A stretch of 64,000 bases of DNA from Bacteroidota bacterium (GCA_016722565.1 JADKIU010000001.1:1-64000), one strand, 5' to 3'; numbered from the stretch's first letter, positions 43,996-53,478 are shown. Notes: a model not told the origin generated them from the letters alone. Translations and numbers: made by a program.

Positions 43996-45777
43996 ATGAA
44001 ACAATTTATAATTTTATTAACGTTAATACTATGGGCTTTATTGACTTTCGGTCAAGACGGTTGCATTGTATCCAAAAACACGTTGGATGTTAGAAAGACG
44101 GAACTCTGGGAAATCATCTCGTCAAATGATTCTATATTACCTGATTACCATTATGCTAATAATCTAAATTATTCTGAACTAGTATATAAAAGCGACTCAC
44201 TAACTGTTGAGGGTTTTGTTATTTCGCCCAAAGCAAAAGGGCACTATCCAGTAATCATTTTTAATAGAGGTGGTAATCGCGACTTCAATAAATTAACGCT
44301 AAAAATGCTATTTTTCTCTACGGCAGTCTTAGCAAATGAAGGCTACATAATTTTAGCGAGCAATTACCGAACTCGTGACGAGTTCGGTGGTAAAGACTTG
44401 AATGATGTGCTTAATTTAATTCATGTTGCAGACCAATTGGAATATGCCGATACCTCAAGAATTGGAATGTTTGGGTGGTCTAGAGGAGGCATGATGACGT
44501 ATTTATCCTTAAAAGAATCAGATCGGATAAAAACTGCTGTTATTGGGAATGGTGTATCTGATTTGTTTTTAGCTATTGAACAAAGAGCTGAACTAGAACA
44601 AAATGTGATTAGTGAATGTATTCCAAACTATTCACAAAACAAGGAAATAGAGCTAAGGAAAAGATCAGCACTATTTTGGGCTGACAGCTTAAATAGAAAA
44701 AGTAGTTTACTTCTGCTTTGTGGCACTTTGGACGCTCAGGTTGATTACCAGCAATCTTTAAATATGGCCAAAAAACTTGATGCAATTAATTACTCGTACA
44801 AACTTAAAGTGTATGAAGCAAATCATGGCTTTCAAGGGAAAAGCAAGGAGTTAAATGCTGAATTAATAGATTGGTTTGATACTCATTTAAATGTTCCCCT
44901 GAAAAAAGAACGCTCTAAAATTGCAATAACAATTGATGATGTTCCAAATACAAAGCTATTTAAAGATAATCGATATAAATCCTTATTGCTTGAGAGTTTA
45001 GACTCCTTAAATATTCCAATTGCAATTTTTGTCAATGAAGGATTAATCACCAGAACTTCAGATACAGCACAAAATGTGATGCTCCTAGAAGAATGGGCAA
45101 AACGAAAATACGTTACGCTTGGTAATCACACGTATTCTCATTTACGCTATTCCGATGTTGAATTCGATAAATTCAAGAAGGACATTGAAAAGGGAGGAGT
45201 CATGCTACATCAATTAGCTAATAAGTTCAACAAGCCAGTTGACTATTTTCGATTTCCATATAACGATTTGGGGATTGATTCAATTCATCAGATAAAAATG
45301 GATAGTTTATTGTCCACCATGAATTATAAAATTGCGCCCTTCACTGTTGAAAGTTCTGATTGGCAGTTTAATGCGATTTATGAGTACTACATTTCAAATT
45401 CAAAATTTGAAGAGGCAAATAAAATTGGTGAATTGTATGTTTCTAAAACGATAGAGTACATTCATTTTTTCGACTCGCTATCTCAATCCATATACGGAAG
45501 AAATGTTAATCAGATTTACTTATGCCACGATAATTCAATTAATGCTAAATACCTTATAAAAATCATAGCCTTATTAGAATTAGAAAATTATGAATTCGTT
45601 AGTATTGACGAAGCCATTAAAGATTCTGCATATTATCAAAATAATAATTACTATAAAAAATGGGGAATTTCATGGTTTTATAGATGGATGTCAGATTCAA
45701 ACAAAAGAAAGGAATGGATGAAAAAAGAACCTGATATAAGTGATATAGAAACTATTTATAATACTATTATCAAATGA
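43996..45777 (+). CDS. Alpha/beta hydrolase fused to a polysaccharide deacetylase
   Basis: About 593 residues. Signal peptide MKQFIILLTLILWALLTFG. Residues ~50-305 are an S9-like hydrolase (YPVIIFNRGGNRDFN, nucleophile GWSRGGMM, LLCGTLDAQVDY, His in EANHGF), related to the 41728 gene. Residues ~315-590 are a NodB-type deacetylase: IAITIDDVP (metal Asp), NHTYSHLRY (metal His pair), FRFPYN and a late IYLCHDNS. The pairing suggests removal of ester and N-acetyl groups from an extracellular polymer; this is inference. It is the last full cassette, 28 bp after site 7. Confidence 0.75.
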   Translation: MKQFIILLTLILWALLTFGQDGCIVSKNTLDVRKTELWEIISSNDSILPDYHYANNLNYSELVYKSDSLTVEGFVISPKAKGHYPVIIFNRGGNRDFNKLTLKMLFFSTAVLANEGYIILASNYRTRDEFGGKDLNDVLNLIHVADQLEYADTSRIGMFGWSRGGMMTYLSLKESDRIKTAVIGNGVSDLFLAIEQRAELEQNVISECIPNYSQNKEIELRKRSALFWADSLNRKSSLLLLCGTLDAQVDYQQSLNMAKKLDAINYSYKLKVYEANHGFQGKSKELNAELIDWFDTHLNVPLKKERSKIAITIDDVPNTKLFKDNRYKSLLLESLDSLNIPIAIFVNEGLITRTSDTAQNVMLLEEWAKRKYVTLGNHTYSHLRYSDVEFDKFKKDIEKGGVMLHQLANKFNKPVDYFRFPYNDLGIDSIHQIKMDSLLSTMNYKIAPFTVESSDWQFNAIYEYYISNSKFEEANKIGELYVSKTIEYIHFFDSLSQSIYGRNVNQIYLCHDNSINAKYLIKIIALLELENYEFVSIDEAIKDSAYYQNNNYYKKWGISWFYRWMSDSNKRKEWMKKEPDISDIETIYNTIIK

Positions 45778-45809
45778 GAATATTCTTTTTATTAAGCTAG
45801 AAAAGTACT

Positions 45810-45832
45810 GGCGCTAACATCAGGTTATCGCC
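45810..45832 (+). repeat. Collapsed attC-like remnant at the right edge of the array
   Basis: GGCGCTAAC-ATCAG-GTTATCGCC is a 9-bp hairpin with one mismatch that holds both an AAC and a GTTA core but almost no central region, as if the interior of a cassette site had been deleted. It follows the hydrolase-deacetylase gene by 33 bp. Confidence 0.4.
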
Positions 45833-45886
45833 ATACGGGCTTCATACTCCGTAAGACAAATTATATTAACCTTTAAACTAACAACA

Positions 45887-46471
45887 ATGACAAAATCAAT
45901 ACTAAAAAGCCTTCTCTTGTTGGGAACAACATTAGCACTCTTATCATTTGATTTACCTACCGGTTGGTTTGCTGCAGGAAGCAAGCCTAAAAGCTACGAA
46001 ATGGGAATTGACAAAGGTGTTGTGCATGATGGTAAAAATGCAGCAACCATAAAATCCATCGACAAAAAGATTGACGGGTTTGGGACGTTGATGCAACAAA
46101 GCAAACCAGATAAATATCTCGGTAAACGAATTAAAATGACCGGATATGTGAAATCGGAAAATGTTGCAAACTGGGCAGGACTTTGGTTTCGTGTTGACAA
46201 AGCGAATTCACAACAATCGCTTTCATTTGATAATATGGGTGATCGACCCATCAAAGGAACAACAGAATGGACGAAGTATGAAATCGTTTTGGACGTTCCG
46301 AGCAATGCATCGCTTATTGCATATGGCGCTTTGTTAAATGGCAAAGGACAAATTTGGTTCGACAACATTACGATTGAAATCGTTGATAACAGCGTTCCAA
46401 CAACGGATTCGAAAAACGGAAAAAAATCTGCTACACAAGACGAACCAACCAATCTTGACTTTGAGAAATAA
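45887..46471 (+). CDS. Secreted carbohydrate-binding-like (jelly-roll) protein
   Basis: 194 residues. A signal peptide (ILKSLLLLGTTLALLSFDLP) precedes a single beta-sandwich domain (GWFAAGSKPKSYEMGIDKG, GKRIKMTGYVKSENVANWAGLWFRVD, WTKYEIVLDVPSNASLIAYGALLNGKGQIWFDNITIEIV) resembling CBM4/9-type or galactose-binding folds that I associate with some AraC-linked sensor modules. The tail is Ser/Lys/Asp-rich. Ligand unknown. It lies just outside the cassette array. Confidence 0.6.
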   Translation: MTKSILKSLLLLGTTLALLSFDLPTGWFAAGSKPKSYEMGIDKGVVHDGKNAATIKSIDKKIDGFGTLMQQSKPDKYLGKRIKMTGYVKSENVANWAGLWFRVDKANSQQSLSFDNMGDRPIKGTTEWTKYEIVLDVPSNASLIAYGALLNGKGQIWFDNITIEIVDNSVPTTDSKNGKKSATQDEPTNLDFEK

Positions 46472-46519
46472 ATACAAGACTTAAATAGTTATTTTATCCC
46501 ATCAACAAAAACATCCTAA

Positions 46520-47077
46520 ATGAACGCCACTTTTTTCTCGACACAAGCAAAATTCAGAGCCTGGTTGGAAAAACATGCTACCAAAGAAACGGAACTGATT
46601 GTTGGTTTCTATAAAGTAACAAGCGGTAAGCCTTCCATGACGTGGTCGGAGTCGGTTGATCAGGCATTGTGCTTCGGTTGGATTGATGGTGTGCGCAGGT
46701 CCATTAATGCAGAAAGTTATTGCATCCGTTTTACACCCCGAAGAACGACCAGCATCTGGAGTGAAATCAATATTAAAAAAGTAGAAGCACTCAAAAAAGC
46801 CGGCCTAATGAAACCTGCCGGAATAAAAGCGTATGAATTACGCAAAGCGCATAAATCGGGAATCTATTCGCATGAAAAAGAACCGGTGGACCTTTCTGCT
46901 ACGTATGAAAAAGAATTTAAAAAGAATCGAGTGGCTTGGAACTTTTTTAAGAATCAACCACCCTCTTATAAAAAAGTAATGATTCATTGGATCATGAGTG
47001 CAAAGCAGGAAAAGACGCAGCAAGCACGACTGGAGAAAACAATACGCACGAGTGCCGAACAGAAACGTGTGTTGTAA
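46520..47077 (+). CDS. YdeI/OmpD-associated family protein
   Basis: 185 residues, cytosolic. FFSTQAKFRAWLEKHATKETELIVGFYKV, WSESVDQALCFGWIDGVRRSI and FTPRRTTSIWSEINIKKVEALKKAGLM match the YdeI (bacteriocin-resistance/OmpD-associated) family; the biochemical function is not known. A bidirectional terminator follows. Confidence 0.85.
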   Translation: MNATFFSTQAKFRAWLEKHATKETELIVGFYKVTSGKPSMTWSESVDQALCFGWIDGVRRSINAESYCIRFTPRRTTSIWSEINIKKVEALKKAGLMKPAGIKAYELRKAHKSGIYSHEKEPVDLSATYEKEFKKNRVAWNFFKNQPPSYKKVMIHWIMSAKQEKTQQARLEKTIRTSAEQKRVL

Positions 47078-47103
47078 ATTTCTAACTTCTTTCACCAATA
47101 AAA

Positions 47104-47130
47104 AAAATCCCCGCTTATTCAGCGGGGATT
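47104..47130. terminator. Bidirectional terminator between converging genes
   Basis: AAATCCCCGC (47104-47113) and GCGGGGATTT (47121-47130) form a perfect 10-bp stem around a 7-nt loop, with A's on one side and T's on the other. It can serve the YdeI-like gene and the minus-strand gene ending at 47195. Confidence 0.85.
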
Positions 47131-47194
47131 TCTAATATAATTCAAGGTACGTGTGAACCGTAAAGAGCAGTTTGAATTACATCAATACGATTTA

Positions 47195-48361
47195 TTATTC
47201 GTTTAAGAAATCTTCAAATTGTCCGAATACACCTTTTACTTCAGGTTTTGCAGGATCACCTTCAAAAGCAATTTTTGCTTTGTCCGTGTATTTTAATTTT
47301 ACAGTTCCTTCAGCAATTAATGCTCCGTTTTCGCCATCGCGGTGAGAATAAATTCTAACAGTAAAATCGTAGGTTTGACCCACTTTTAATTTGTCTTTGT
47401 TATCATACAAACATTGAATCGCTGCATAATCTTGAACAAATTGACTTTGGTATTGGTTATATTCACGAATTGCTCTGGTTGGTGATTGACGGTATTCGAA
47501 TTTTTTTGATTCGATAACCGGTACCATGTTACTCCAAGCTGCAGATTTTTTTCTTAAGGTTTCTCTGTTTGTTTTTTTGCCACCCATTTCATACTCAATG
47601 TTGATTTGTTGTCCAGGGTATTTAACACTTGGAGGAACGCTGAAGAAAGCCATGAAGTTCATGTTTCCAGCCATGTCTAATTCTGTTTTGAAGTCAGCAC
47701 CGTTTACACCAATTTTATCAGGATACCCTTGTTTTTGTAGATGATACCATTGCGCAGCAAAAACAACTTTGTCTACGTTTTTTGCATACACTTCGTTTTT
47801 CATCCACTCTGCTTTTTCTTTCTCTAATTTTTCAGTGTTTAACGAAGCAATAATCATATCCACTTTAGCTTGTGCTGTTTCCACATCCCAAGCTTCTAAT
47901 TTCGCTTGATCTTTTGCCATTACATCCACCACTTTTCTTTTTGCATCCAATGTTGCTGGTCCGCCATTTGCGCTTTCTGATGATTGAGAAATTTGAGCTA
48001 AGATTCCTGGCTCTACCTCAATTACTTCAACATATCCTGTTGCACTAGCTGTTACCCAAGCATAAAAAAGTTTCACATTGTTTTTGCTAAAATAACTTTC
48101 TTTCATAGACAATTTCAATTGCGGCTCAGCACTTTTCTTTTTTTCGAAATAATGCAATTCATTCACAATTTTACCATTCGCTTCTTTTACAAATCTGAAT
48201 CCGAATGATTTTTTATCTACTTTTCCAAAGTATTGTCCGGTAATTCCCAATTCATCTTTCTCTGCATTGAATGCTTCAAAGTTCCCTTTTATCTGCGCAT
48301 TCATCTGAAATCCATAAACAAATAGCATTGCTATTGTTAGAATAATGTTTGTTTTTTTCAT
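47195..48361 (-). CDS. Secreted protein of unknown function
   Basis: 388 residues. A signal peptide (MKKTNIILTIAMLFVYGFQMNA) is followed by an alpha/beta region without a family I recognise: KGNFEAFNAEKDELGITGQYF, a helical central part, and VGQTYDFTVRIYSHRDGENGALIAEGTVKLKY near the end. Probably periplasmic. It follows another minus-strand secreted-protein gene (48403-49707) by 41 nt, so the two may form an operon downstream of the LytTR system. Confidence 0.6.
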   Translation of the reverse strand: MKKTNIILTIAMLFVYGFQMNAQIKGNFEAFNAEKDELGITGQYFGKVDKKSFGFRFVKEANGKIVNELHYFEKKKSAEPQLKLSMKESYFSKNNVKLFYAWVTASATGYVEVIEVEPGILAQISQSSESANGGPATLDAKRKVVDVMAKDQAKLEAWDVETAQAKVDMIIASLNTEKLEKEKAEWMKNEVYAKNVDKVVFAAQWYHLQKQGYPDKIGVNGADFKTELDMAGNMNFMAFFSVPPSVKYPGQQINIEYEMGGKKTNRETLRKKSAAWSNMVPVIESKKFEYRQSPTRAIREYNQYQSQFVQDYAAIQCLYDNKDKLKVGQTYDFTVRIYSHRDGENGALIAEGTVKLKYTDKAKIAFEGDPAKPEVKGVFGQFEDFLNE

Positions 48362-48402
48362 AGTAATCTGTTTTTGTTTTTTAACGATTTAATTGTATTG
48401 AT

Positions 48403-49707
48403 TTATTTACTAAAGATTCCTTTGTTGCCATTTCTTCCATTCATCCCTGGAGAATACGACTGTGTTTTTGCTTTTCCACCCACTCCACCTGTTCCTCCGT
48501 TATTCGATACTGAAATTTTTATCGATGCTGCACCACTTCCTGAAACAACTACATTTCCGCCATTACCTGCATCGCCACCATTTCCACCATTACCGAAATC
48601 TACAGAGCCACTTCCACCATTTCCACCATTTGCATTGATGGTAAGTGTATTGTTGATGTTCATTTTAGATTCTACCAGCACACTTCCGGAATACGTATCT
48701 GTTATCACAATTTTGTTTACTTGCTCTCCATTGATTTGCATGGTGGTAACAGAAACATTCACACTCTTTCCATCTGCTCCGTTTTTCCCGTTGATTGTAT
48801 ATCCAACGGTACCGCCTCTTCCAGAAGCTCCTGAACTTCCTGAAAAATTATAGTTTACATCCGTTTTGTAATTAGCCGGACAACTGTATTTGCCTTTTAT
48901 TTTTTTTGCATCGTACTTCGACCAAACGGTAATTTCAATTTTATCTCCTGGAATTTTTCTGCTATCGCTCGCCACTTTAAAATCACCACCTGCAAAATCT
49001 CCACCACTTACTTCTACATCAAAATCAATATAAGGTGTGAAGCCACCTAAATTTTTTGTTTTCAAAACTTTTCCGTTATCCAATGTAAATTCCACACCAA
49101 TGGCAATGATGCTCAACAAACCCACTTCCGTTGGTTTTGTTACCGGTACCACATTAATCGATTTGATTGTTTTGCCTTTTAAGGTGTTTTCTTCTTCTTG
49201 TTTTGCAAGTAGTGCATTGTTCTCTTCTATGCGTTGTGTCCGTGTGGTAGATTGAAGTTCTTTGATTTTTGTACGATATTCATCCAATGTGCTTTTTTCA
49301 TCTGCATAGCTTCTCACTTTCGAATCAGAGAAAATGTATTTTATGCTTGCACCTGTTTTTACACTATAGGAATAGTAGTAGATTTTTTTATCGATTGCAG
49401 AAATAACAATTTCGCTTGTTTCTGATTTAAAATAGGCAGGATACCCCGGCAAATCGGCTTGATATTTTTCTTCGATGATGCCCGCTCTGTTTACAAGTAC
49501 TTCTGTAAAATTTTCACCTTCTTTTTTAAAGCTGATTGGCCATTGTTTTGCAGCCACTTCAAATTTGAAATTGCTTCCATTCTCCACCACTTTATTAACT
49601 GTGAAATTTCCGGAAGTCAATTTTGAGAGTTCTGTGTTTTGGCTTTCTTGCGCTTTCAGAACGAAAGGAGCAAGTGCTAAACTAATCATGATCAATGTAT
49701 GTTTCAT
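48403..49707 (-). CDS. Secreted protein with glycine/asparagine-rich C-terminal region
   Basis: About 434 residues from the ATG at 49707 (MKHTLIMISLALAPFVLKAQ signal peptide; four residues more if 49719 is used). The N-terminal ~290 residues are beta-rich with a Lys/Glu/Arg helical insert. The last ~130 residues are dominated by Gly/Asn/Ser tracts (NGGNGGSGSVDFGNGGNGGD, GGTGGVGGK) resembling collagen-like or extended beta-solenoid surface repeats. Function unknown. It pairs with the adjacent gene 47195-48361. Confidence 0.6.
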   Translation of the reverse strand: MKHTLIMISLALAPFVLKAQESQNTELSKLTSGNFTVNKVVENGSNFKFEVAAKQWPISFKKEGENFTEVLVNRAGIIEEKYQADLPGYPAYFKSETSEIVISAIDKKIYYYSYSVKTGASIKYIFSDSKVRSYADEKSTLDEYRTKIKELQSTTRTQRIEENNALLAKQEEENTLKGKTIKSINVVPVTKPTEVGLLSIIAIGVEFTLDNGKVLKTKNLGGFTPYIDFDVEVSGGDFAGGDFKVASDSRKIPGDKIEITVWSKYDAKKIKGKYSCPANYKTDVNYNFSGSSGASGRGGTVGYTINGKNGADGKSVNVSVTTMQINGEQVNKIVITDTYSGSVLVESKMNINNTLTINANGGNGGSGSVDFGNGGNGGDAGNGGNVVVSGSGAASIKISVSNNGGTGGVGGKAKTQSYSPGMNGRNGNKGIFSK

Positions 49708-49799
49708 TCCCTGTATCATATTTACGGGGCAAACATAGGTGAGAATTGTTATTCATTTCGGCATACTTCACCAATAGCCAATTTAGTTCAGGAATGGAC

Positions 49800-50540
49800 T
49801 TAAGCAATCACCGCTTCTTCGAATTCAACTTTTTTATACTTCGAAAGTTTTGCGATTAAACCGTTCGTTAGTTGAATGGAAAGTTCTGTTTTTGAGTAGT
49901 TAAGAATATGATTTTTTGCAATGATCCATGATTTGTGAACACGTATAAACGAAGTGTTTTCCGAAAAAATGGTTTCGAAGTGTTTCAGATTCTTGCTAAC
50001 GGTATACTTTTTATCGGTAGTATGTACAAAAGAATACGACTCCTGCGCTTCAATGGCGATAATTGTTTCGATTGGAACAATGTGTTGTTGGCCTTTGTCG
50101 CTCACAACAATACTTTTCAATTGTTTGTTTTTAAGCGTATTGCTTAACAAAGACAAACGTTGTGCTTGCTGCTCCAGATTATATTGATTTTGAACTCTTC
50201 CAATGGCGCGTTTCAATCGGTCGATATCAATCGGTTTTAATAAATAATCAATTGCGGCTGTTTCAAAAGCACGAACAGCATATTGATCATACGCGGTTAC
50301 AAAAATAATTTCAAACTCAATTTCTTGAAAAAAGTTTACCAATTCGTAACCGGCATAGTTGGGCATTTCGATGTCTAAAAATACCAGATCAGGCTTTTCT
50401 TTTTTAATGACCTCCACCGCCTCTAAAACATTTTCACATTTGGCAACCAATTCTACATCCGGACAAAAGCGGAGCAGGAGGTTTTGGAGCACATCACGTG
50501 CACTTTCCTCATCGTCAACCAATATGGCTCTGATTTTATT
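49800..50540 (-). CDS. LytTR-family response regulator
   Basis: About 246 residues from the ATG at 50540 (MNKIRAILVDDEESARD). The receiver domain has the acidic pocket DDEE, the phosphorylated Asp in PDLVFLDIEMPNYAGYE, T in FVTAYDQYA and K in YLLKPID. The C-terminal LytTR DNA-binding domain runs from about 145 (IETIIAIEAQESYSFVHTTDKKYTVSKNLKHFE ... FIRVHKSWIIAKNHI). It is the partner of the histidine kinase encoded upstream (50620-53478) on the same strand. Confidence 0.92.
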   Translation of the reverse strand, partial: NKIRAILVDDEESARDVLQNLLLRFCPDVELVAKCENVLEAVEVIKKEKPDLVFLDIEMPNYAGYELVNFFQEIEFEIIFVTAYDQYAVRAFETAAIDYLLKPIDIDRLKRAIGRVQNQYNLEQQAQRLSLLSNTLKNKQLKSIVVSDKGQQHIVPIETIIAIEAQESYSFVHTTDKKYTVSKNLKHFETIFSENTSFIRVHKSWIIAKNHILNYSKTELSIQLTNGLIAKLSKYKKVEFEEAVIA

Positions 50541-50619
50541 CATTTGTTGCAAATCTAATCGAGATTCCTGTTCTTTCCACATAAAATTCAGGAATCAACC
50601 TTTTTCATTCAGGAATAGA

Positions 50620-53478
50620 CTAAAATTTATGTTTCACGGGGATGGTTAAAGTTACTCGGGTGCCAGTCGGAATATTATTTTCGTATAAATCTTCGTATTC
50701 GTATCCAAACTTGCTGTTCATCACATTGCTTAATATCTCGAACCGCTTCAGAATCGCCTTTCCTGAAAAGGATTCGTGCTCAGAACGTTGACGCACTTTG
50801 ATTGCTTTTGCCTTTTCTCTTCCAATACCATTATCTACAATGGTACAAATAAGTGATTCCTTCATCTGAAAGTGAATCGTCAACTTCTTGTTTCCTTCTT
50901 TATGAAGTAAACCATGGACCAATGCGTTTTCAATAAACGGTTGAATCAACAAAGGTGGAATCATAATGTCGGCAGTATTGTCGATGGTGATGGTATACTC
51001 CAACTCCTTTTTAAATCGTAATTTTTCCAATGATAAATAGAGCTCCAGCAATTTTATTTCTTGTTCAAAATCCACAAAATCTTTATCCGAATAGTTTAAG
51101 GTACGTCTTACTAAATTGGAAAATTTAGTAATAAACGTATACGAATTATCAATATCTCCTTTCAATACCAAATCTTGAATAGAATTTAAGGCATTAAAAA
51201 TAAAATGCGGATTCATTTGCGATTGAATCGCTGTGAGCTTTGAGAAATTGAGCTCATTAATCATTTCAGATTTTTTTCGTTGGGCATTCAACATATACCG
51301 ATAAATCAAGGTGATAATTAAAATCACCAGTAAAGCTGTACCAATGATAAACCATCCTCTCAAATAGATGGGTGATAAAATGGAAAACGAGTAAGAAACA
51401 GTCTGACTGTACTTCCCACGGTTTTCTACTTTAATAACAAATGTATAGGTACCGGGACCCAAACCATTATAAACAATTTCGTTGTTAGAATAATTCCCAA
51501 TCACCCAATTTTCTTCATACCCCAACAACTTATAATGGTATTTGATATTTTCTTTGTTGCGGAGTGTTGGCGAAGAAACCACAAATCGAAATTTTCGTTG
51601 ATCATTGTCAAATTCTTGTGCATTTAATCCATCTATTGCACGATCATTCACCTCAATCTTGATTAACTTAATTAATGGTGGTTCGGTGCTGTTTTTTAGT
51701 TGATGGATGGATAGTTTTTGGACACCCTTTGAATGACTGATCCAAAGTTGATCGTCAATGATTTCGAAATCAAATATTTTATTGGTAGAAAAACCCTGCA
51801 CTTTATTCAGCTGAATTAAAACAGTTCCTGTTTTATCAAACACAACAAGTCCTTCAGAAGAAAGGGTGTATAGCTGATTCTTATGCACAACCAGCTTGTG
51901 CACTTCAATCATTTTCTGATTTAGAATAGGAGAAATTTGTTGAATGGCACGATCATTTTCAAAGACAATAATTCCTCTATTTTTGGTTGAAACAAAAATG
52001 GATTTCCCGTCAGCGGTGATATCATTCGCAAATAATATTTCATCCTTATACGTGGCATTTTCAACTGCAAGATTTGTTTTTAAAATTTTCAACCCTTCAG
52101 AAGTTGCAATAAATACGCTTTTTGTTGCCGGCTCCAATTCAATGGAATACGTTCGCGTTTTAAAGGCATTAGAACGCTCACATTTAAATGAGTTTTCTCC
52201 AACTACTGTTATGTTACAAATGTTGGTATTTAATCCTATTAAAATATTCTTCTCATCAATAAAGGTTGCATCTTTTAAAGAACCCTCTAAAATTGTATTT
52301 ATTTCCCCTGTTTTTCTATTATACGCTTTCACTTGACCATCATCAAAGATGATGTAAGGAAAATTGGGCCAACTGAATACCGATTGCAGTGGCCTGATGC
52401 CATTGTTTGATATTACTTTATACTGATTGTTTTGAAATGATAACAGTTGCCCTTGCAATGTCCCCATCACGATTCCTAAATCACTATCTTGTTCAATACT
52501 CACAACCGATTGCCCTTCCAAGGCAGGAACAACATCCGGAATTTCAAAATCAGGAATTACCAATACTCCTTTATTAAAAGTACTTAAAAGCAAATTTCCT
52601 TCGCTGTCTTGAAAAACATCTGAGATCAATGCATCCGAATACAATGTTTCGGAAAGTTGATTTTTCGATATGTCACCAATATACCTAACTCCCGATCTTG
52701 TTCCGGCCAACCAAAGTTGGTTGTTTTCATCATAAAATCGGAAAAATTCTTTGCTGTCCATAACTGGGCTTGCAAATAATTTTTTTAGTTCGAACGTATT
52801 TTCATTGAACGTATACACATCTTTCCCTGCAGTTGAAATAGCATATGCCTGATTATTCATCCGAAAAAATTTCAATACTCCATCAATTTTTTCTGAATCA
52901 CAAAGAATTGGAGTAAAACTAATCTTCGTGTTATCAATAATTAATAATGAGTCTTTGCCTAACATGTAGGAGATGGTTCTACCCGACTTTGTGAGAAAAG
53001 GGAAACAGTAATAACTCGGGGGAGCAAATGCAATGTCGATTTTCTTTCCGGAAGGTTCAAAAAGCAATGCGGTTCTTGAAACCACGAGTAACTGATTGTT
53101 TGCAGTGATGGAAAGGTATACATCACTGGCGCGCTCATTGTCTTTAAATTCATAAAAAACAGAACAAACATCGTTTTCAATTTTAAAGAGTTGGCTATTG
53201 AGATTGTAGCAGAAAATTGTTCCCTCTTTGTTTTTTACAAAACCGAATGCCGACAAGCCTTTCATGTCAGAACATTCAATCCTTTCAAAGGTATAGCTAT
53301 TGTATTTGTAAAAGCCTTGGTCGGTAGCAAACCAATAATTCAAATTATTGTCTTGGATAACATCATAAATTTGAACACCTTCAAATTCATTTTCCCCCAA
53401 AATGAAATAGGCAGGTTGTTGCGAAAAAAGCGATTGAATTCCGAAAAAAAATGAAACAATTAAAATGTGAAATTTCAT
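50620..53478 (-). CDS. LytS-type sensor histidine kinase with beta-propeller sensor
   Basis: 952 residues: signal peptide (MKFHILIVSFFFGIQSLFSQ), an extracytoplasmic double propeller of degenerate Reg_prop repeats (NYWFATDQGFYKYNSYTFE, QLWLAGTRSGVRYIG), a Y_Y_Y domain (YHYKLLGYEENWVIGNYSNNEIVYNGLGPGTYTFVI), one membrane helix at ~715-735, and a His_kinase/HATPase pair (phospho-His in QSQMNPHFIFNALNSIQDLV; IQPFIENALVHGLLH; IVDNGIGREKA). It phosphorylates the LytTR regulator encoded 79 nt downstream. The signal is unknown. It shares its sensor architecture with the phosphatase at 24522-27797 but has a different output. Confidence 0.9.
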   Translation of the reverse strand: MKFHILIVSFFFGIQSLFSQQPAYFILGENEFEGVQIYDVIQDNNLNYWFATDQGFYKYNSYTFERIECSDMKGLSAFGFVKNKEGTIFCYNLNSQLFKIENDVCSVFYEFKDNERASDVYLSITANNQLLVVSRTALLFEPSGKKIDIAFAPPSYYCFPFLTKSGRTISYMLGKDSLLIIDNTKISFTPILCDSEKIDGVLKFFRMNNQAYAISTAGKDVYTFNENTFELKKLFASPVMDSKEFFRFYDENNQLWLAGTRSGVRYIGDISKNQLSETLYSDALISDVFQDSEGNLLLSTFNKGVLVIPDFEIPDVVPALEGQSVVSIEQDSDLGIVMGTLQGQLLSFQNNQYKVISNNGIRPLQSVFSWPNFPYIIFDDGQVKAYNRKTGEINTILEGSLKDATFIDEKNILIGLNTNICNITVVGENSFKCERSNAFKTRTYSIELEPATKSVFIATSEGLKILKTNLAVENATYKDEILFANDITADGKSIFVSTKNRGIIVFENDRAIQQISPILNQKMIEVHKLVVHKNQLYTLSSEGLVVFDKTGTVLIQLNKVQGFSTNKIFDFEIIDDQLWISHSKGVQKLSIHQLKNSTEPPLIKLIKIEVNDRAIDGLNAQEFDNDQRKFRFVVSSPTLRNKENIKYHYKLLGYEENWVIGNYSNNEIVYNGLGPGTYTFVIKVENRGKYSQTVSYSFSILSPIYLRGWFIIGTALLVILIITLIYRYMLNAQRKKSEMINELNFSKLTAIQSQMNPHFIFNALNSIQDLVLKGDIDNSYTFITKFSNLVRRTLNYSDKDFVDFEQEIKLLELYLSLEKLRFKKELEYTITIDNTADIMIPPLLIQPFIENALVHGLLHKEGNKKLTIHFQMKESLICTIVDNGIGREKAKAIKVRQRSEHESFSGKAILKRFEILSNVMNSKFGYEYEDLYENNIPTGTRVTLTIPVKHKF

